From: an uncultured Rubrobacteraceae bacterium
Lineage (GTDB): Bacteria > Actinomycetota > Rubrobacteria > Rubrobacterales > Rubrobacteraceae
Assembly: GCA_902806015.1 (NCBI GenBank)
Contig: CADCUZ010000006.1
Location: 1-17,916 of the forward strand
Direction: 5' to 3'
DNA length: 17,916 nt
Part shown: positions 7,668 through 15,445 of the stretch, piece by piece
Position numbering within the stretch: the first letter of the stretch is position 1
Layout: each line of letters starts with the position of its first letter
The notes under the pieces: model-generated
Database searches by the model: none
The model's input: only the letters and a program-made list of their open reading frames with translations
Told to the model about the DNA's origin: nothing
Made by a program: the position numbers and the translations under genes

Positions 7668-7707
7668 AAAGGCCGTCGGCAATCCGTGTTCGGCCGACCG
7701 CCTTTCT
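7668..7707 (+). terminator. Hairpin terminator after the SDR gene
   Basis: The arm AAAGGCCGTCGGC (7668-7680) pairs with GCCGACCGCCTTT (7693-7705) with one mismatch across a 12-base loop. The 3' arm ends in TTTCT. The stem begins 35 bases after the SDR stop and lies before the lysC operon, so it probably separates the two transcripts. The A-run and T-run flanks would let it work in both directions. Confidence 0.75.
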
Positions 7708-7841
7708 AGGCCGAGAGGGGGTCCCGCGGTGTCCCGTCTTTTCGGTAGGGTTGGGCCGTCTCTGGATGGATAGGAGTCTCTAGATACGCTAGGCTAGGGA
7801 AGATTCGAGACGTCGAGGCGAGAGGCGATTCTCTGGGCGTC

Positions 7842-9062
7842 GTGGTCCAGAAATATGGCGGGAGCTCGGTGGCGACGGCGGAGCACATAAAAGCCGTCGC
7901 GGAGAAGATCGCCCGCGCCCACGAGTCGCAACTCGGCCTCGTCGTGGCCGTCTCCGCCATGGGCAAGACGACGGATCGGCTCCTGCGGCTGGCCGGGGAG
8001 GTGAGCCGTGACCCCTCGCCGCGCGAGATCGACCAGCTACTCGCGACGGGCGAGGAGCAATCCGTCGCCCTGCTCGCGATGGCGCTCCACGACCGCGGGA
8101 TACCGGCGGAGTCGCTGACGGGCCCGCAGGCCGGGATGACGGTGACGGGCAAGCACGGCTCGGGCGTCATCTCGGAGATCAGGCCGAAGAGGATCCACGG
8201 CCTGCTCGAGCAGGGGCGGGTCGTGATCGTCGCCGGCTTTCAGGGGATGAACGCCCTCGGCGACGTCATGACCCTCGGGCGCGGCGGCTCGGACACCACG
8301 GCGGTGGCCCTCGCGGCGGCGCTCGAAGCGGACCGCTGCGAGATCTTCACGGACGTCAGCGGTGTCTTTACCGCCGATCCGCGCATAGTCACCGAGGCCA
8401 GGCGCGTGCCCGTCATCTCGTTCGAGGAGATGGCGGAGATGGCCTGGCGCGGGGCGAAGGTTATGCACCCCCGCGCCGTCGAGCTCGGCGCTCTCTACGG
8501 GGTCGAGGTACACGTCCGGTCCTCTTTTGAAGAGGGCCCCGGCACGATCATCACGGGAGGAGAAGAGTTGGAACGCCTGGAGACCCGCGAGACCCTCGCC
8601 GGCATCGTCCACGACCTCGACGTCTCGCGCGTCACCCTGAACGGCATCCGTACCGGCCCTGGCACCATGAGCCGGGTCTTCGCCCCCCTGGCCGAGCGGG
8701 GCATCTCCGTGGACGTCATAGTCGAGAGCGGCGTCAAGGACGGGGCCGCCGACGTGGCGTTCACCGTGGCCCGCGGCGACTTCGAGGAGGCCCGAAGACT
8801 CGCCTCCGGGGTCGCCGACTCCTTAGGCGGCGAGGTCGAGGGGGAGAGGGATCTGGGCAAGGTCTCCGTCGTGGGGACGGGGATGCTAAACCGCCCGGGT
8901 TACGCGGCGAGGATGTTCCGATCGCTCGGCGAGGCGGGCATCCCGATCCGAATGGTCTCGACCTCGGAGATACAGGTTACGTGCGTGCTGCCAGCCGAAC
9001 AGGTAGAAGAGGCGGTGAGGGTCTTGCACAGGGATTTCGAGTTGGAGGAGAGAGATGTTTAG
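7842..9062 (+). CDS. lysC: Aspartate kinase (aspartokinase), first enzyme of lysine/threonine/methionine synthesis
   Basis: 406 aa. It phosphorylates L-aspartate with ATP. The amino-acid kinase domain starts at VQKYGGSSVA (residues 2-11); FTDVSGVFTADPR is near 169 and MHPRA near 207. Two ACT domains (about 255-400, for example VSVDVIVESG and GIPIRMVSTSEIQ) provide feedback binding, probably lysine with or without threonine. The GTG at 7842 leaves almost no residues before the kinase motif and its GAGAGG site is 16 bases away. A CTG at 7833 (L-G-V-V-V-Q-K) would give normal spacing and may be the real start. The gene overlaps dapA by 8 bases (ATGTTTAG). An internal start at 8568 probably yields a second subunit (separate entry). 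It is the first gene of the lysC-dapA-dapB operon. Confidence 0.96.
   Translation: MVQKYGGSSVATAEHIKAVAEKIARAHESQLGLVVAVSAMGKTTDRLLRLAGEVSRDPSPREIDQLLATGEEQSVALLAMALHDRGIPAESLTGPQAGMTVTGKHGSGVISEIRPKRIHGLLEQGRVVIVAGFQGMNALGDVMTLGRGGSDTTAVALAAALEADRCEIFTDVSGVFTADPRIVTEARRVPVISFEEMAEMAWRGAKVMHPRAVELGALYGVEVHVRSSFEEGPGTIITGGEELERLETRETLAGIVHDLDVSRVTLNGIRTGPGTMSRVFAPLAERGISVDVIVESGVKDGAADVAFTVARGDFEEARRLASGVADSLGGEVEGERDLGKVSVVGTGMLNRPGYAARMFRSLGEAGIPIRMVSTSEIQVTCVLPAEQVEEAVRVLHRDFELEERDV
8568..9062 (+). other. lysC: Probable internal translation start giving the aspartokinase beta subunit
   Basis: Within lysC an in-frame TTG (codon 243) is preceded by GGGAGGAG with a 7-base gap from GGAGG, a far better ribosome site than that of the full-length start. 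The 164-aa product would contain only the two ACT domains (beginning ERLETRETLAGIVHDLDVS). In Bacillus subtilis aspartokinase II and Corynebacterium glutamicum LysC, an alpha2beta2 enzyme arises from an in-frame internal start at about residue 247-250, essentially the same place. Expression here is inferred. Confidence 0.6.
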
Positions 9063-9948
9063 CGGAGCGTTTACAGCACTCGTGACGCCTTTCCTGAGCG
9101 GCGAGGTGGACGTCGAGGCGCTTGAGAACCTCGTCGAGTTCCAGATAGAGCAGGGCATCCACGGTCTCGTCCCCTGCGGCACCACGGGCGAGACGCCCTC
9201 TATGAGCGAGGCGGAGGACAGGCTCGTCATAGGGACCGTTGTCAGGGTCGCAAACGGTCGGGTGCCGGTCATCGCCGGCACGGGCTCCAACAGCACGGAC
9301 ATGGCTATAAAGTACACTAGGATGGCCGAAGAAGAGGGGGCCGACGGCTCGCTTCAGGTGTCCCCGTACTACAACAAGCCGACCCAGGAGGGCCTCTACC
9401 GCCACTTCGCCGCCATCGCGGAGAACACGAACCTGCCCATCGTCCTCTACAACATCCCCGGCAGGACGAGCATCAGCATAAGCGCCGAGACCACGGCCCG
9501 CCTCGCCCAGATCCCGAACATCGTGGGCACCAAGGAGGCGACCCACTCGATGGACATGGCGAGCGACATTCGGCGCCTCTGCGGGGAGGACTTCTGCATC
9601 CTCTCCGGAGACGACTCCCTGACGCTGCCGCTCATGTCCTTGGGGGGGCGCGGTGTGATATCGGTGGCCGCCAACGTCGCCCCGGCGGCCGTCTCGTACC
9701 TCGTGAATGCCCTCCTCGAAGGGAATTTCGGGAGGGGACGCGAGCTCCACTACGACCTGCTCCCACTCTGCCGGGCGCTCTTCGTCGAGACGAACCCAAT
9801 CCCGGTGAAGACGGCCGCCTCCATACTCGGGCTCTGCTCGGATGAGATGCGGCTGCCCATGATCCCACTAGCGGGAGAAAACCTCGACCACCTCCGACGG
9901 GTGATGGAAGAGACAAACCACCTCCTCCCCACCCCGGAAGAAGTTTGA
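9055..9948 (+). CDS. dapA: 4-hydroxy-tetrahydrodipicolinate synthase
   Basis: 297 aa, normal length. It condenses pyruvate with aspartate semialdehyde, the committed step to diaminopimelate and lysine. The TIM-barrel enzyme shows all active-site marks: GTTGE (42-46), SPYYNKP (103-109), YNIPGRT (132-138; Tyr132 and Arg137) and the Schiff-base lysine Lys160 in GTKEAT. GGAGGAGAG lies directly before the ATG, which overlaps the lysC stop by 8 bases, so translation is probably coupled. Its own TGA overlaps the TTG start of dapB. No damage is seen. The enzyme is cytoplasmic and a tetramer in most bacteria. Confidence 0.97.
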   Translation: MFSGAFTALVTPFLSGEVDVEALENLVEFQIEQGIHGLVPCGTTGETPSMSEAEDRLVIGTVVRVANGRVPVIAGTGSNSTDMAIKYTRMAEEEGADGSLQVSPYYNKPTQEGLYRHFAAIAENTNLPIVLYNIPGRTSISISAETTARLAQIPNIVGTKEATHSMDMASDIRRLCGEDFCILSGDDSLTLPLMSLGGRGVISVAANVAPAAVSYLVNALLEGNFGRGRELHYDLLPLCRALFVETNPIPVKTAASILGLCSDEMRLPMIPLAGENLDHLRRVMEETNHLLPTPEEV

Positions 9949-10730
9949 ACCACCGGGATACCGTGCGCGTAGCTATCGTCGGCGCGGCGGGACGTATGGG
10001 CCGCGAGCTCTGCCGCGCCGCCCTCCAAACGGGGGGCATCGCTCTCGCCGGCGGCACGGTCGAGCCCGGTGCCCCACAGCTCGGCGCCGATCTCGGCGAG
10101 CTGTGCGGGGAGGGCCGGGCTGGCGTCGTCGCCACGGAGGCCCCGCCAGAGGGCGCGGAAGCCCTGATCGAGTTCACCACGCCCGAGGCCACCATCGAGC
10201 ACCTCTCCTACGGCAGTCCCCACGTCATAGGAACTACCGGGTTGTCAGAGGACCAGCTCGCGAAGGTCGAAAAAGCCGCGGAGAACGTCCCCGTCGTTCT
10301 CGCCCCGAACATGAGCGTGGGGGTGAACTTGTTGCGCGAAGTTGTCCGGGATCTCGCCGCAAAGTTGAGAGGCTACGACATCGAGGTCGTTGAGGCCCAC
10401 CACCGCAACAAAAAGGACGCCCCTTCGGGGACGGCGTTGCTACTGGCGCGGGCCGCCGCGGAGGGCCGCAACGAAGAACTGGAGGACGTGGCCGTCTACG
10501 GTCGGGAGGGTCTCTCGCCTCGCGAACCCGGCGAGATCGGCATCCACGCCCTGCGCGGCGGCGCCGTCGTTGGGGAGCACCGCCTCGTCTTCTACTGCGA
10601 TGGGGAGGAGGTCGAGGTGGTCCACCGGGCCCTCTCCCGCCGCACCTTCGCCGATGGCGCACTGCAGGCCGCCCGGTTCGCTGCGGGCGCGAAACCGGGA
10701 CTCTACGGCATGAGGGACGTGCTGGACTAG
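9945..10730 (+). CDS. dapB: 4-hydroxy-tetrahydrodipicolinate reductase
   Basis: 261 aa. It reduces the DapA product with NAD(P)H to tetrahydrodipicolinate. The N-terminal Rossmann motif is VAIVGAAGRMG (9-19); TTP (78-80), GTTGLS (96-101) and APNMSVGVN (120-128) line the cofactor site. The catalytic segment is EAHHRNKKDAPSGTA (150-164), with His152, His153 and Lys157 as expected. The TTG at 9945 overlaps the dapA stop (TTGA) and has GGAAG upstream; a GTG at 9963 would give M-R-V-A-I-V-G and is a serious alternative start. It is the last gene of the operon. The LOG-family remnant ends 88 bases downstream on the other strand. No clear T-rich terminator follows. Confidence 0.96.
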   Translation: MNHRDTVRVAIVGAAGRMGRELCRAALQTGGIALAGGTVEPGAPQLGADLGELCGEGRAGVVATEAPPEGAEALIEFTTPEATIEHLSYGSPHVIGTTGLSEDQLAKVEKAAENVPVVLAPNMSVGVNLLREVVRDLAAKLRGYDIEVVEAHHRNKKDAPSGTALLLARAAAEGRNEELEDVAVYGREGLSPREPGEIGIHALRGGAVVGEHRLVFYCDGEEVEVVHRALSRRTFADGALQAARFAAGAKPGLYGMRDVLD

Positions 10731-10817
10731 CGCGACCTTCGGCGGCTCCTTCCCGATCCCATCCGGTGACCGCCCAATCCTTCCTTGCCGGCGGGCCCCC
10801 CGTTTTGCGGCTCGCCG

Positions 10818-11203
10818 CTAGCGGACTAGCCCTCGGGCTCGGGGCGCCCCTATGTTCAGAGGCCGACGGATGCGGCCCCGGCCTCCCTCGCGCCGCGGTT
10901 GCCGGTCTCCATGATCCCCGGCCCGCCGCCCGTGATGATGGTGAACCCCGCCTCGCCCAGCAGGCGCCCGAACTCGACGGCCGTGGCGTAGGCCGGATTG
11001 TCGCGGCCGACCCTCGCGGAGCCGAAGATCGTGACCGCGGGCCCCAGACCCGCGAGCTCCTCGAACCCCTCGACGAACTCGCCCATGATCCTCAGGACTC
11101 GCCAAGTGTCCGTCTCCCTGAACGCCGCCCTCTCGGCCGGCCCCGAGAGCAGCCGCTCGTCCTGCGTCCTGCGTCGGGCCGGCCTTTCATTCGCCTCGTC
11201 CAT
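10818..11203 (-). pseudogene. LOG-family (TIGR00730) Rossmann protein, frameshifted and truncated
   Basis: From ATG 11201-11203 the minus strand encodes a charged N-terminus, then VEGFEELAGLGPAVTIFGSA, ARVGRDNPAYATAVEFGRLL and GGGPGIMETGNRGAREAG, typical of the LOG / putative lysine decarboxylase family, now known largely as nucleotide-monophosphate phosphoribohydrolases of the cytokinin-activating type. After ASVGL the frame hits TGA; a CT repeat (GGCCTCTGAAC, near 10856) causes the shift, and the next frame continues NIGAPRARGLVR to TAG at 10818. The remaining half, including the catalytic PGGxGTxxE motif, is absent from the spacer and cannot be found before dapB. The gene is therefore inactive. 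It is divergent from the DUF4349 remnant, with 53 bases between starts. Confidence 0.8.
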
Positions 11204-11256
11204 GGCCGGTATCTATCCGGTCGTCCGCCCGGACACACGAAAGGGGGAGGCCGGTC

Positions 11257-12109
11257 TTGGCCGGCGGCCAGCAAACATATCGCAGCCTGAGCCCGAGGTG
11301 GCGGGCGCTCTTGCTCCTCGCCCTCTTCCTGCAGGGGTGTGAGCACAGCGGTTCGGGCGCGGGAGGCGGGGACGCGGGCCAGTCGATGGAGGTGGCGCCC
11401 GGCGGCGCGGAGATAGACGCCGTCCAGGAGACGCAGACCGGGGCACAGATTGTGGAGAGGCCCTGAGATGCTTGGACAGGATGCTCGTCAAGACGGCGGA
11501 GCTCGGCTTCCGGGCGGACGACGTGCGCGGGAGCGCGGCACAGGCGCGAGATCTCGGCCCGTTTCGGGGGCGAGGTGTTGAGCGCGCAGGTCTACGGTGG
11601 GTCCCCCGTCCCTGCCGACGTCGTCATCTCCGTGCCCTTGGAGGCACTCGACGCGGCCCTCGCCGAGTGGCGGGGGTCGGGGCGTCGGATCACGACGGAT
11701 TCCGTCAGGGGCGAGGACGTTACCGAGGAGTTCGTAGCCCGCGAGCCCCACGAGCGGAACCTGCTGTCGGTCGAAGAGAGCCCCCTCAAGCTTTACGAGC
11801 GGGCGGAGAGCGTGAACGACACGCTCGAGATCGAGCAGGAGTTAACCGAGGTTTGGGGCCAGATAGAACAGGTGCAGGGCAGGATCCGTTACCCCGAACG
11901 GCGCACCGCCTCCTCCGATATAATCCTGCACCTGGAGCCGGTGGCGACCGCGACCCCCGAACCGCCCTGGGACCCGTACCTGGTCGCGGCGCGGGACGCA
12001 TCGTTGCTCGTCCCGCAGGCCGCGTGCGACCATGGCGACGATCTCCGCCGTCGTCTTTTGCTGGCGGCTCGTCCCGGCGCTTTTGGTGGGCCTCGGTGGT
12101 TGGCGGTGA
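11257..12109 (+). pseudogene. DUF4349 lipoprotein, broken by at least three frameshifts
   Basis: TTG 11257 follows AAGGGGGAGG and starts a lipoprotein signal (RALLLLALFLQGC, lipobox LQGC). The frame stops at 11464-11466 and resumes one frame over as LDRMLVKTAELGFRADDVRG. It shifts again near 11546 (GCGCGAG) to EISARFGGEVLSAQVYGG and the DUF4349 core: VVISVPLEALDAALAEW, SVRGEDVTEEFV, a coiled coil (about 11800-11890) and RIRYPERRTASSDI. A third shift near 12028 leads to TMATISAVVFCWRLVPALLV, the C-terminal membrane helix, ending at TGA 12107-12109. The order signal, DUF4349, coiled coil, C-terminal TM is the standard architecture; function is unknown. After the last shift the old frame stays open to 12258, but this is not protein-like. 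Confidence 0.82.
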
Positions 12110-12272
12110 AGCCGCGCACCGGGCCCCACCGAGGCCCCCGGTTGATACCGAACATCGTCGACCATCGCCTCGTTTTCGGGCACGCATCGGTTCGCAACGG
12201 GCCGCGCCCGGCGCGGTTTCGCGTTCGGGTTAAACTCTTCCGGACCCGCCCCGGCTAGAGAGCGAGGAAAGG
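12110..12272 (+). other. Upstream region of the S9 peptidase gene
   Basis: No gene is seen. An inverted repeat ACCGGG...CCCGGT (about 12118-12143) could end the DUF4349 transcript. TTAAACT near 12229 is a possible -10, without a clear -35. GAGGAAAGG at 12264-12272 is the ribosome site for the peptidase. Confidence 0.3.
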
Positions 12273-14123
12273 ATGACCGAGTTTCCGCCAGTGCCCTTGA
12301 TCCCACGCGAAGTCCTCTTCGGCAACCCGACGAGGGTGAGCCCGCGTCTCTCCCCGGACGGCAGCCGCCTGGCCTTTCTGGCCCCGAAGGGAGGCGTCTT
12401 GAACGTCTGGGTGGGGCCGGTCGACGCTCCGGTGGACTGCGACGGTTTCGAGGCCGTAACCGACGACCGCAAACGCGGCATCCGGCTCTTTTTCTGGGCG
12501 GAGGACGACGATCATCTCGTCTACCTTCAGGACGAGGCCGGGGACGAGAACTGGCGTGTTCATGCCGTGGATCCGACCACCAAAGAGGACAGGGACCTCA
12601 CCCCCTTCGAGAACGTGCAGGCGCAGATCCTGCAGAAGAGCCGCCACTTTCCGGACGCGCTGCTCGTGGCCCTGAACCGGGAGAACCCGGAACTCCACGA
12701 CGCCTACCGCCTCACCCTCTCCACCGGCAATCTCGACCTCGTCGCCAAGAACCCCGGCAACGTGGTCGGCTGGGTCGCAGACGGGGACTTCGAGGTGCGC
12801 GCCGCGACGGCCGCGACGCCAGAGGGCGGCTTCGACCTGCTGCTGCGCGAAGAGGGCGACTGGCGCAAGATCCTCGGCTGGGACAAGGAAGACGCCCTCT
12901 CCAGCGGTCCGGTGGGCTTCGCGGAGGGCGGCGAGAAGTTGTACCTCCTCGACTCGCGTGGCGCGGATGCCGCCCGGCTCGTCTTACTGGACCTGGCGAG
13001 CGGGGAAACGGAGGCGCTCGTCGGGGACCCGCGCTACGACGTCTCCGAGGTGATGGTCCATCCGGAGACCCACGCGGCGCAGGCCGCGGCGGTCCAGAGG
13101 GCGAGGACGGAGTGGATCCCACTGGACGACACCGTCCGCGACGACTTCGGGGCGCTGGAGAACCTGGGCCGGGGCGACTTCGCGGTCACGAGCCGCGACC
13201 GGGCCGACGAGAACTGGCTCGTGACGGTGAACTCCGACGAGGGCGGCTCGTATTACGCCTACGACCGAAAGACCAGGCGGGGCAAGCACCTCTTCGACGC
13301 GCGGCCCGACCTTGCGGACTACACCCTGGCGAAGATGCGGCCCGTGTCCTTCACCTCCCGCGACGGCCTAAAGATCGAAGGCTACCTGACGCTGCCGCCG
13401 GGTGTCGAGCCACGGGGCCTCCCTATGGTCCTCAATGTCCACGGCGGGCCGTGGGCGCGAGACGGCTGGGGCTACGACCCGGAGGCGCAGTGGTTCGCAA
13501 ACCGGGGCTACGCGTGCCTCCAGGTGAACTACCGCGGCTCGACGGGCTACGGCAAAGAGTTCCTGAACGCCGGCAACAGGGAGTGGGCCGGCAAGATGCA
13601 CGAGGACCTAGTAGATGCGGTCGGGTGGGCCGTGGAGCGGGGCGTTGCGGACTTCGAGAAGGTCGCCATCTACGGCGGCTCTTACGGCGGGTACGCGGCG
13701 CTCGTGGGTGCTACGTTCACCCCGGACCTGTTCACGTGCGCCGTGGACATCGTGGGGCCGTCGAACATCATCACGCTGATAGAGAGCGTCCCGCCATATT
13801 GGAAGCCGCTGATCGCCACCTTCACCGAGCGCGTCGGCAACCCCGAGACCGAGGCGGACTTCCTCAAGAGCCGCTCGCCGCTGTTTTTCGTGGAGAACAT
13901 AAAGATCCCCTTGCTAATCGCCCAGGGCGCCAACGACCCGCGCGTGAAGCAAGCCGAGTCCGAGCAGATAGTCGCCGCCATGAAAGTACGCGGCATCGAC
14001 CACGAATACCTGCTCTTCGAGGACGAAGGCCACGGCTTCGCCCGTCCGGAGAACCGCCTGAGGTTCTACGCTGCCGCGGAGAAGTTCCTGGCAAAGCACC
14101 TCGGCGGAAGGAACGGGGACTAG
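12273..14123 (+). CDS. S9-family (prolyl oligopeptidase-type) serine peptidase
   Basis: 616 aa, the usual length for the acylaminoacyl-peptidase / dipeptidyl-aminopeptidase-like group. The N-terminal part (about 15-360) is a beta-propeller recognised by repeats such as SPRLSPDGSRLAFLAPKGG and FFWAEDDDHLVYLQDEAGDE. The C-terminal alpha/beta hydrolase (about 365-610) has the oxyanion-side NVHGGPWAR, the nucleophile Ser470 in GGSYGGYAA, Asp555 in GANDPRV and His587 in DEGHGF. It hydrolyses short peptides in the cytoplasm; there is no signal peptide. GAGGAAAGG is adjacent to the ATG. The gene stands alone, following the DUF4349 remnant, and is fully intact in sharp contrast to its neighbours. Confidence 0.94.
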   Translation: MTEFPPVPLIPREVLFGNPTRVSPRLSPDGSRLAFLAPKGGVLNVWVGPVDAPVDCDGFEAVTDDRKRGIRLFFWAEDDDHLVYLQDEAGDENWRVHAVDPTTKEDRDLTPFENVQAQILQKSRHFPDALLVALNRENPELHDAYRLTLSTGNLDLVAKNPGNVVGWVADGDFEVRAATAATPEGGFDLLLREEGDWRKILGWDKEDALSSGPVGFAEGGEKLYLLDSRGADAARLVLLDLASGETEALVGDPRYDVSEVMVHPETHAAQAAAVQRARTEWIPLDDTVRDDFGALENLGRGDFAVTSRDRADENWLVTVNSDEGGSYYAYDRKTRRGKHLFDARPDLADYTLAKMRPVSFTSRDGLKIEGYLTLPPGVEPRGLPMVLNVHGGPWARDGWGYDPEAQWFANRGYACLQVNYRGSTGYGKEFLNAGNREWAGKMHEDLVDAVGWAVERGVADFEKVAIYGGSYGGYAALVGATFTPDLFTCAVDIVGPSNIITLIESVPPYWKPLIATFTERVGNPETEADFLKSRSPLFFVENIKIPLLIAQGANDPRVKQAESEQIVAAMKVRGIDHEYLLFEDEGHGFARPENRLRFYAAAEKFLAKHLGGRNGD

Positions 14124-14148
14124 CGCCATCCACCATCGGCGGTCGGAT

Positions 14149-14178
14149 GCCAGCCAGCGCGTAGAGTCAGCGGCTGGC
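14149..14178 (+). repeat. Inverted repeat downstream of the S9 peptidase gene
   Basis: GCCAGCC (14149-14155) and GGCTGGC (14172-14178) pair perfectly around a 16-base loop, 25 bases after the stop. A second small hairpin, GAGGCAAAGCCTC, follows at 14191-14203. They may terminate the peptidase transcript, but no T-run is present. Confidence 0.35.
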
Positions 14179-14313
14179 GGGGTCTGCGAAGAGGCAAAGC
14201 CTCGCGAAGCGGAACCTCGTGGTCTGCGCGGTACCTCCGTGGGTGCGGGCTTCGAACCCGCCGATTAAGTCACGCCTTCGGCGGACATCCGGGCGTCCCA
14301 CGGGGCGGGCCCC

Positions 14314-14481
14314 TCAACCTTCCCGCCGCTCGGAGTCCTCATCTTCCAAATGGGCCGAGAGCACCGCCTCGACCCAGGCCGCGTCCACTCCCATCCGGCC
14401 GGCGACTTCCTCCGCCCCCATTCCAGAACGCCACAGCCGCTCGGCCTCCTCGGCCAAGCAGACCTGTCCGCGCTCTTCCAC
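14314..14481 (-). CDS. Small acidic protein with a helix-turn-helix-like segment
   Basis: 55 aa, unrecognised. It starts at GTG 14479-14481, placed 5 bases after a near-perfect AGGAGG (GGAGAGGAGGCCGTC), which decides the start. The product is Glu/Ala-rich: MEERGQVCLAEEAERLWRSG, then MGAEEVAGRMGVDAAWVEAV, then a polar acidic end with TGA at 14314-14316. The middle resembles the xxEEVAxRxGVxxxWVxxVL pattern of short helix-turn-helix or SHOCT/CUE-like helices, but an isolated 55-aa acidic protein would more likely bind a protein than DNA. It is third in a row of minus-strand genes after the LysM protein and the Lys-rich protein. Codon use is like that of the real genes around it. Confidence 0.6.
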   Translation of the reverse strand: MEERGQVCLAEEAERLWRSGMGAEEVAGRMGVDAAWVEAVLSAHLEDEDSERREG

Positions 14482-14569
14482 GACGGCCTCCTCTCCGCGA
14501 CCACCCGATGGGGCACGGTGAAGATCGGGACAAAGCTGTCCCGGCCTTCAGGCTCTCGCCCGCTCTTCC

Positions 14570-14716
14570 CTACTTCAGAAGGCGTTTGGCGGCCTTCGCC
14601 ACCTTTTTTTCCGGCGATCCGCCTGAGGACTTCTTGCCCTTCTTGCCCCCAGTCGATCCCTTACCCCCTACGGCCTTCTTTATTTCCTTCTCGATCCCGG
14701 CCATACGCGCGGCCAC
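14570..14716 (-). CDS. Small lysine-rich basic protein
   Basis: 48 aa from GTG 14714-14716, with AGGA 8 bases upstream, or 44 aa from ATG 14702-14704. The ATG product begins MAGIEKEIKKAVGGKGSTGG, continues with a KKGKKSS stretch and ends EKKVAKAAKRLLK with TAG at 14570-14572. About a third of residues are lysine, with a helical start and end and a flexible Gly/Ser/Lys middle. The pattern suggests nucleic-acid or membrane association; I do not recognise a family. It lies 66 bases downstream of the LysM gene and 88 bases upstream of the small acidic protein, on the same strand. The extreme opposite charges of the two small neighbours are notable. Confidence 0.55.
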   Translation of the reverse strand: MAARMAGIEKEIKKAVGGKGSTGGKKGKKSSGGSPEKKVAKAAKRLLK

Positions 14717-14782
14717 GCCCCTTTTCCTAGACCCGTTGCTACTCTGGTTTCTACCCCGCGAGAGCGCTGCCCAAACTGGAGA

Positions 14783-15061
14783 TCAGTTAGTGGCGGGCAA
14801 CTCCAGGCGCATACCCGGGTAAATCCGGGCTCCGGAGAGATCGTTCGCCTCTCGGATGACCTCGACGGCGACCCGCGGGTCTTCTGAGGGTGGGTAGTGC
14901 TCCGTGGCTACGGACCAGAGCGTGTCCCCGGGAGAAACGGTGTAGAGGACGGTGGGGGGCTCCGCACCGACCCCGCCGCCCGCGTAGAGGGCAAACCCGA
15001 GCACGGCCGCGACGAACAGGGCCCCGATCCTTCTCCTGCGATAGACGTTTTCCCGTTCCAC
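14783..15061 (-). CDS. LysM-domain membrane-anchored protein
   Basis: 92 aa from GTG 15059-15061. A basic N-terminus (NVYRRRR) precedes one hydrophobic segment (about 12-28), which acts as a signal anchor or signal peptide. A single LysM domain follows (about 39-89): LYTVSPGDTLWSVATEHYP, then VIREANDLSGARIYPGMRLELP. LysM binds peptidoglycan N-acetylglucosamine chains. Size and order resemble the YneA-type division inhibitors and similar short LysM proteins, but no lexA gene is nearby, so that role is only a possibility. The ribosome site is weak. It is probably the first gene of the minus-strand group with the two small proteins. Confidence 0.8.
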   Translation of the reverse strand: MERENVYRRRRIGALFVAAVLGFALYAGGGVGAEPPTVLYTVSPGDTLWSVATEHYPPSEDPRVAVEVIREANDLSGARIYPGMRLELPATN

Positions 15062-15445
15062 CTACGAAAGATACGGGACGGAGAACCGTTTTCCAAGGGT
15101 TTTCTGCCAGCACCTCCCGCCGATCGGCCCTCAGGATCTCTCGGAGTATGTGCGTTACGAGAATGCCCCTACTCGGGTGCTAACGACCTAACCCTGCGCG
15201 TCCGCGCGGGTCCCGCCGGTCGGCAAGAGGTGAAGCTGTTGGCGTAGCACTCCGAACCTGCTAGGAGGCGAAGAACGATAGGCACCCGCCCCAGACGAGA
15301 GGTGCTCGGCGGGGCGAATCTTTATGCATGCTGCCCGTATGTTGTGGTCGGCTAGCCAGCGCCATAGCGGAGTCGAGGGTTGTACACCACCCTCTTGCCC
15401 CCGATTCATGGCGGTGGAGGCAGCCGATAATCGGAGGTGGGCTTT
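15062..15445. other. Spacer between divergent genes; nothing firm
   Basis: This 384-base stretch lies between the LysM gene (-) and the DUF4236-like gene (+). A minus-strand segment at about 15065-15165 reads ILVTHILREILRADRREVLA and onward, which is protein-like, but it has no start or stop at sensible places and may be chance or a remnant. GGAGGTG at 15433-15439 serves the next gene. Confidence 0.3.

Noticed and set aside
13112..14164. A 350-codon plus-strand open frame inside the S9 peptidase gene
   Set aside because: Out-of-frame shadow in GC-rich DNA. The other frame encodes the complete peptidase with catalytic Ser, Asp and His.
14235..14300. Minus-strand T-arm-like hairpin GCGGGTTCGAAGCCCGC, with acceptor-like CGTGGGA/ACCCACG flanks, suggesting a tRNA or tmRNA
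   Set aside because: The span between the acceptor-like arms is only about 66 bases, and no D-arm or anticodon arm can be folded. No CCA or tmRNA tag features follow.
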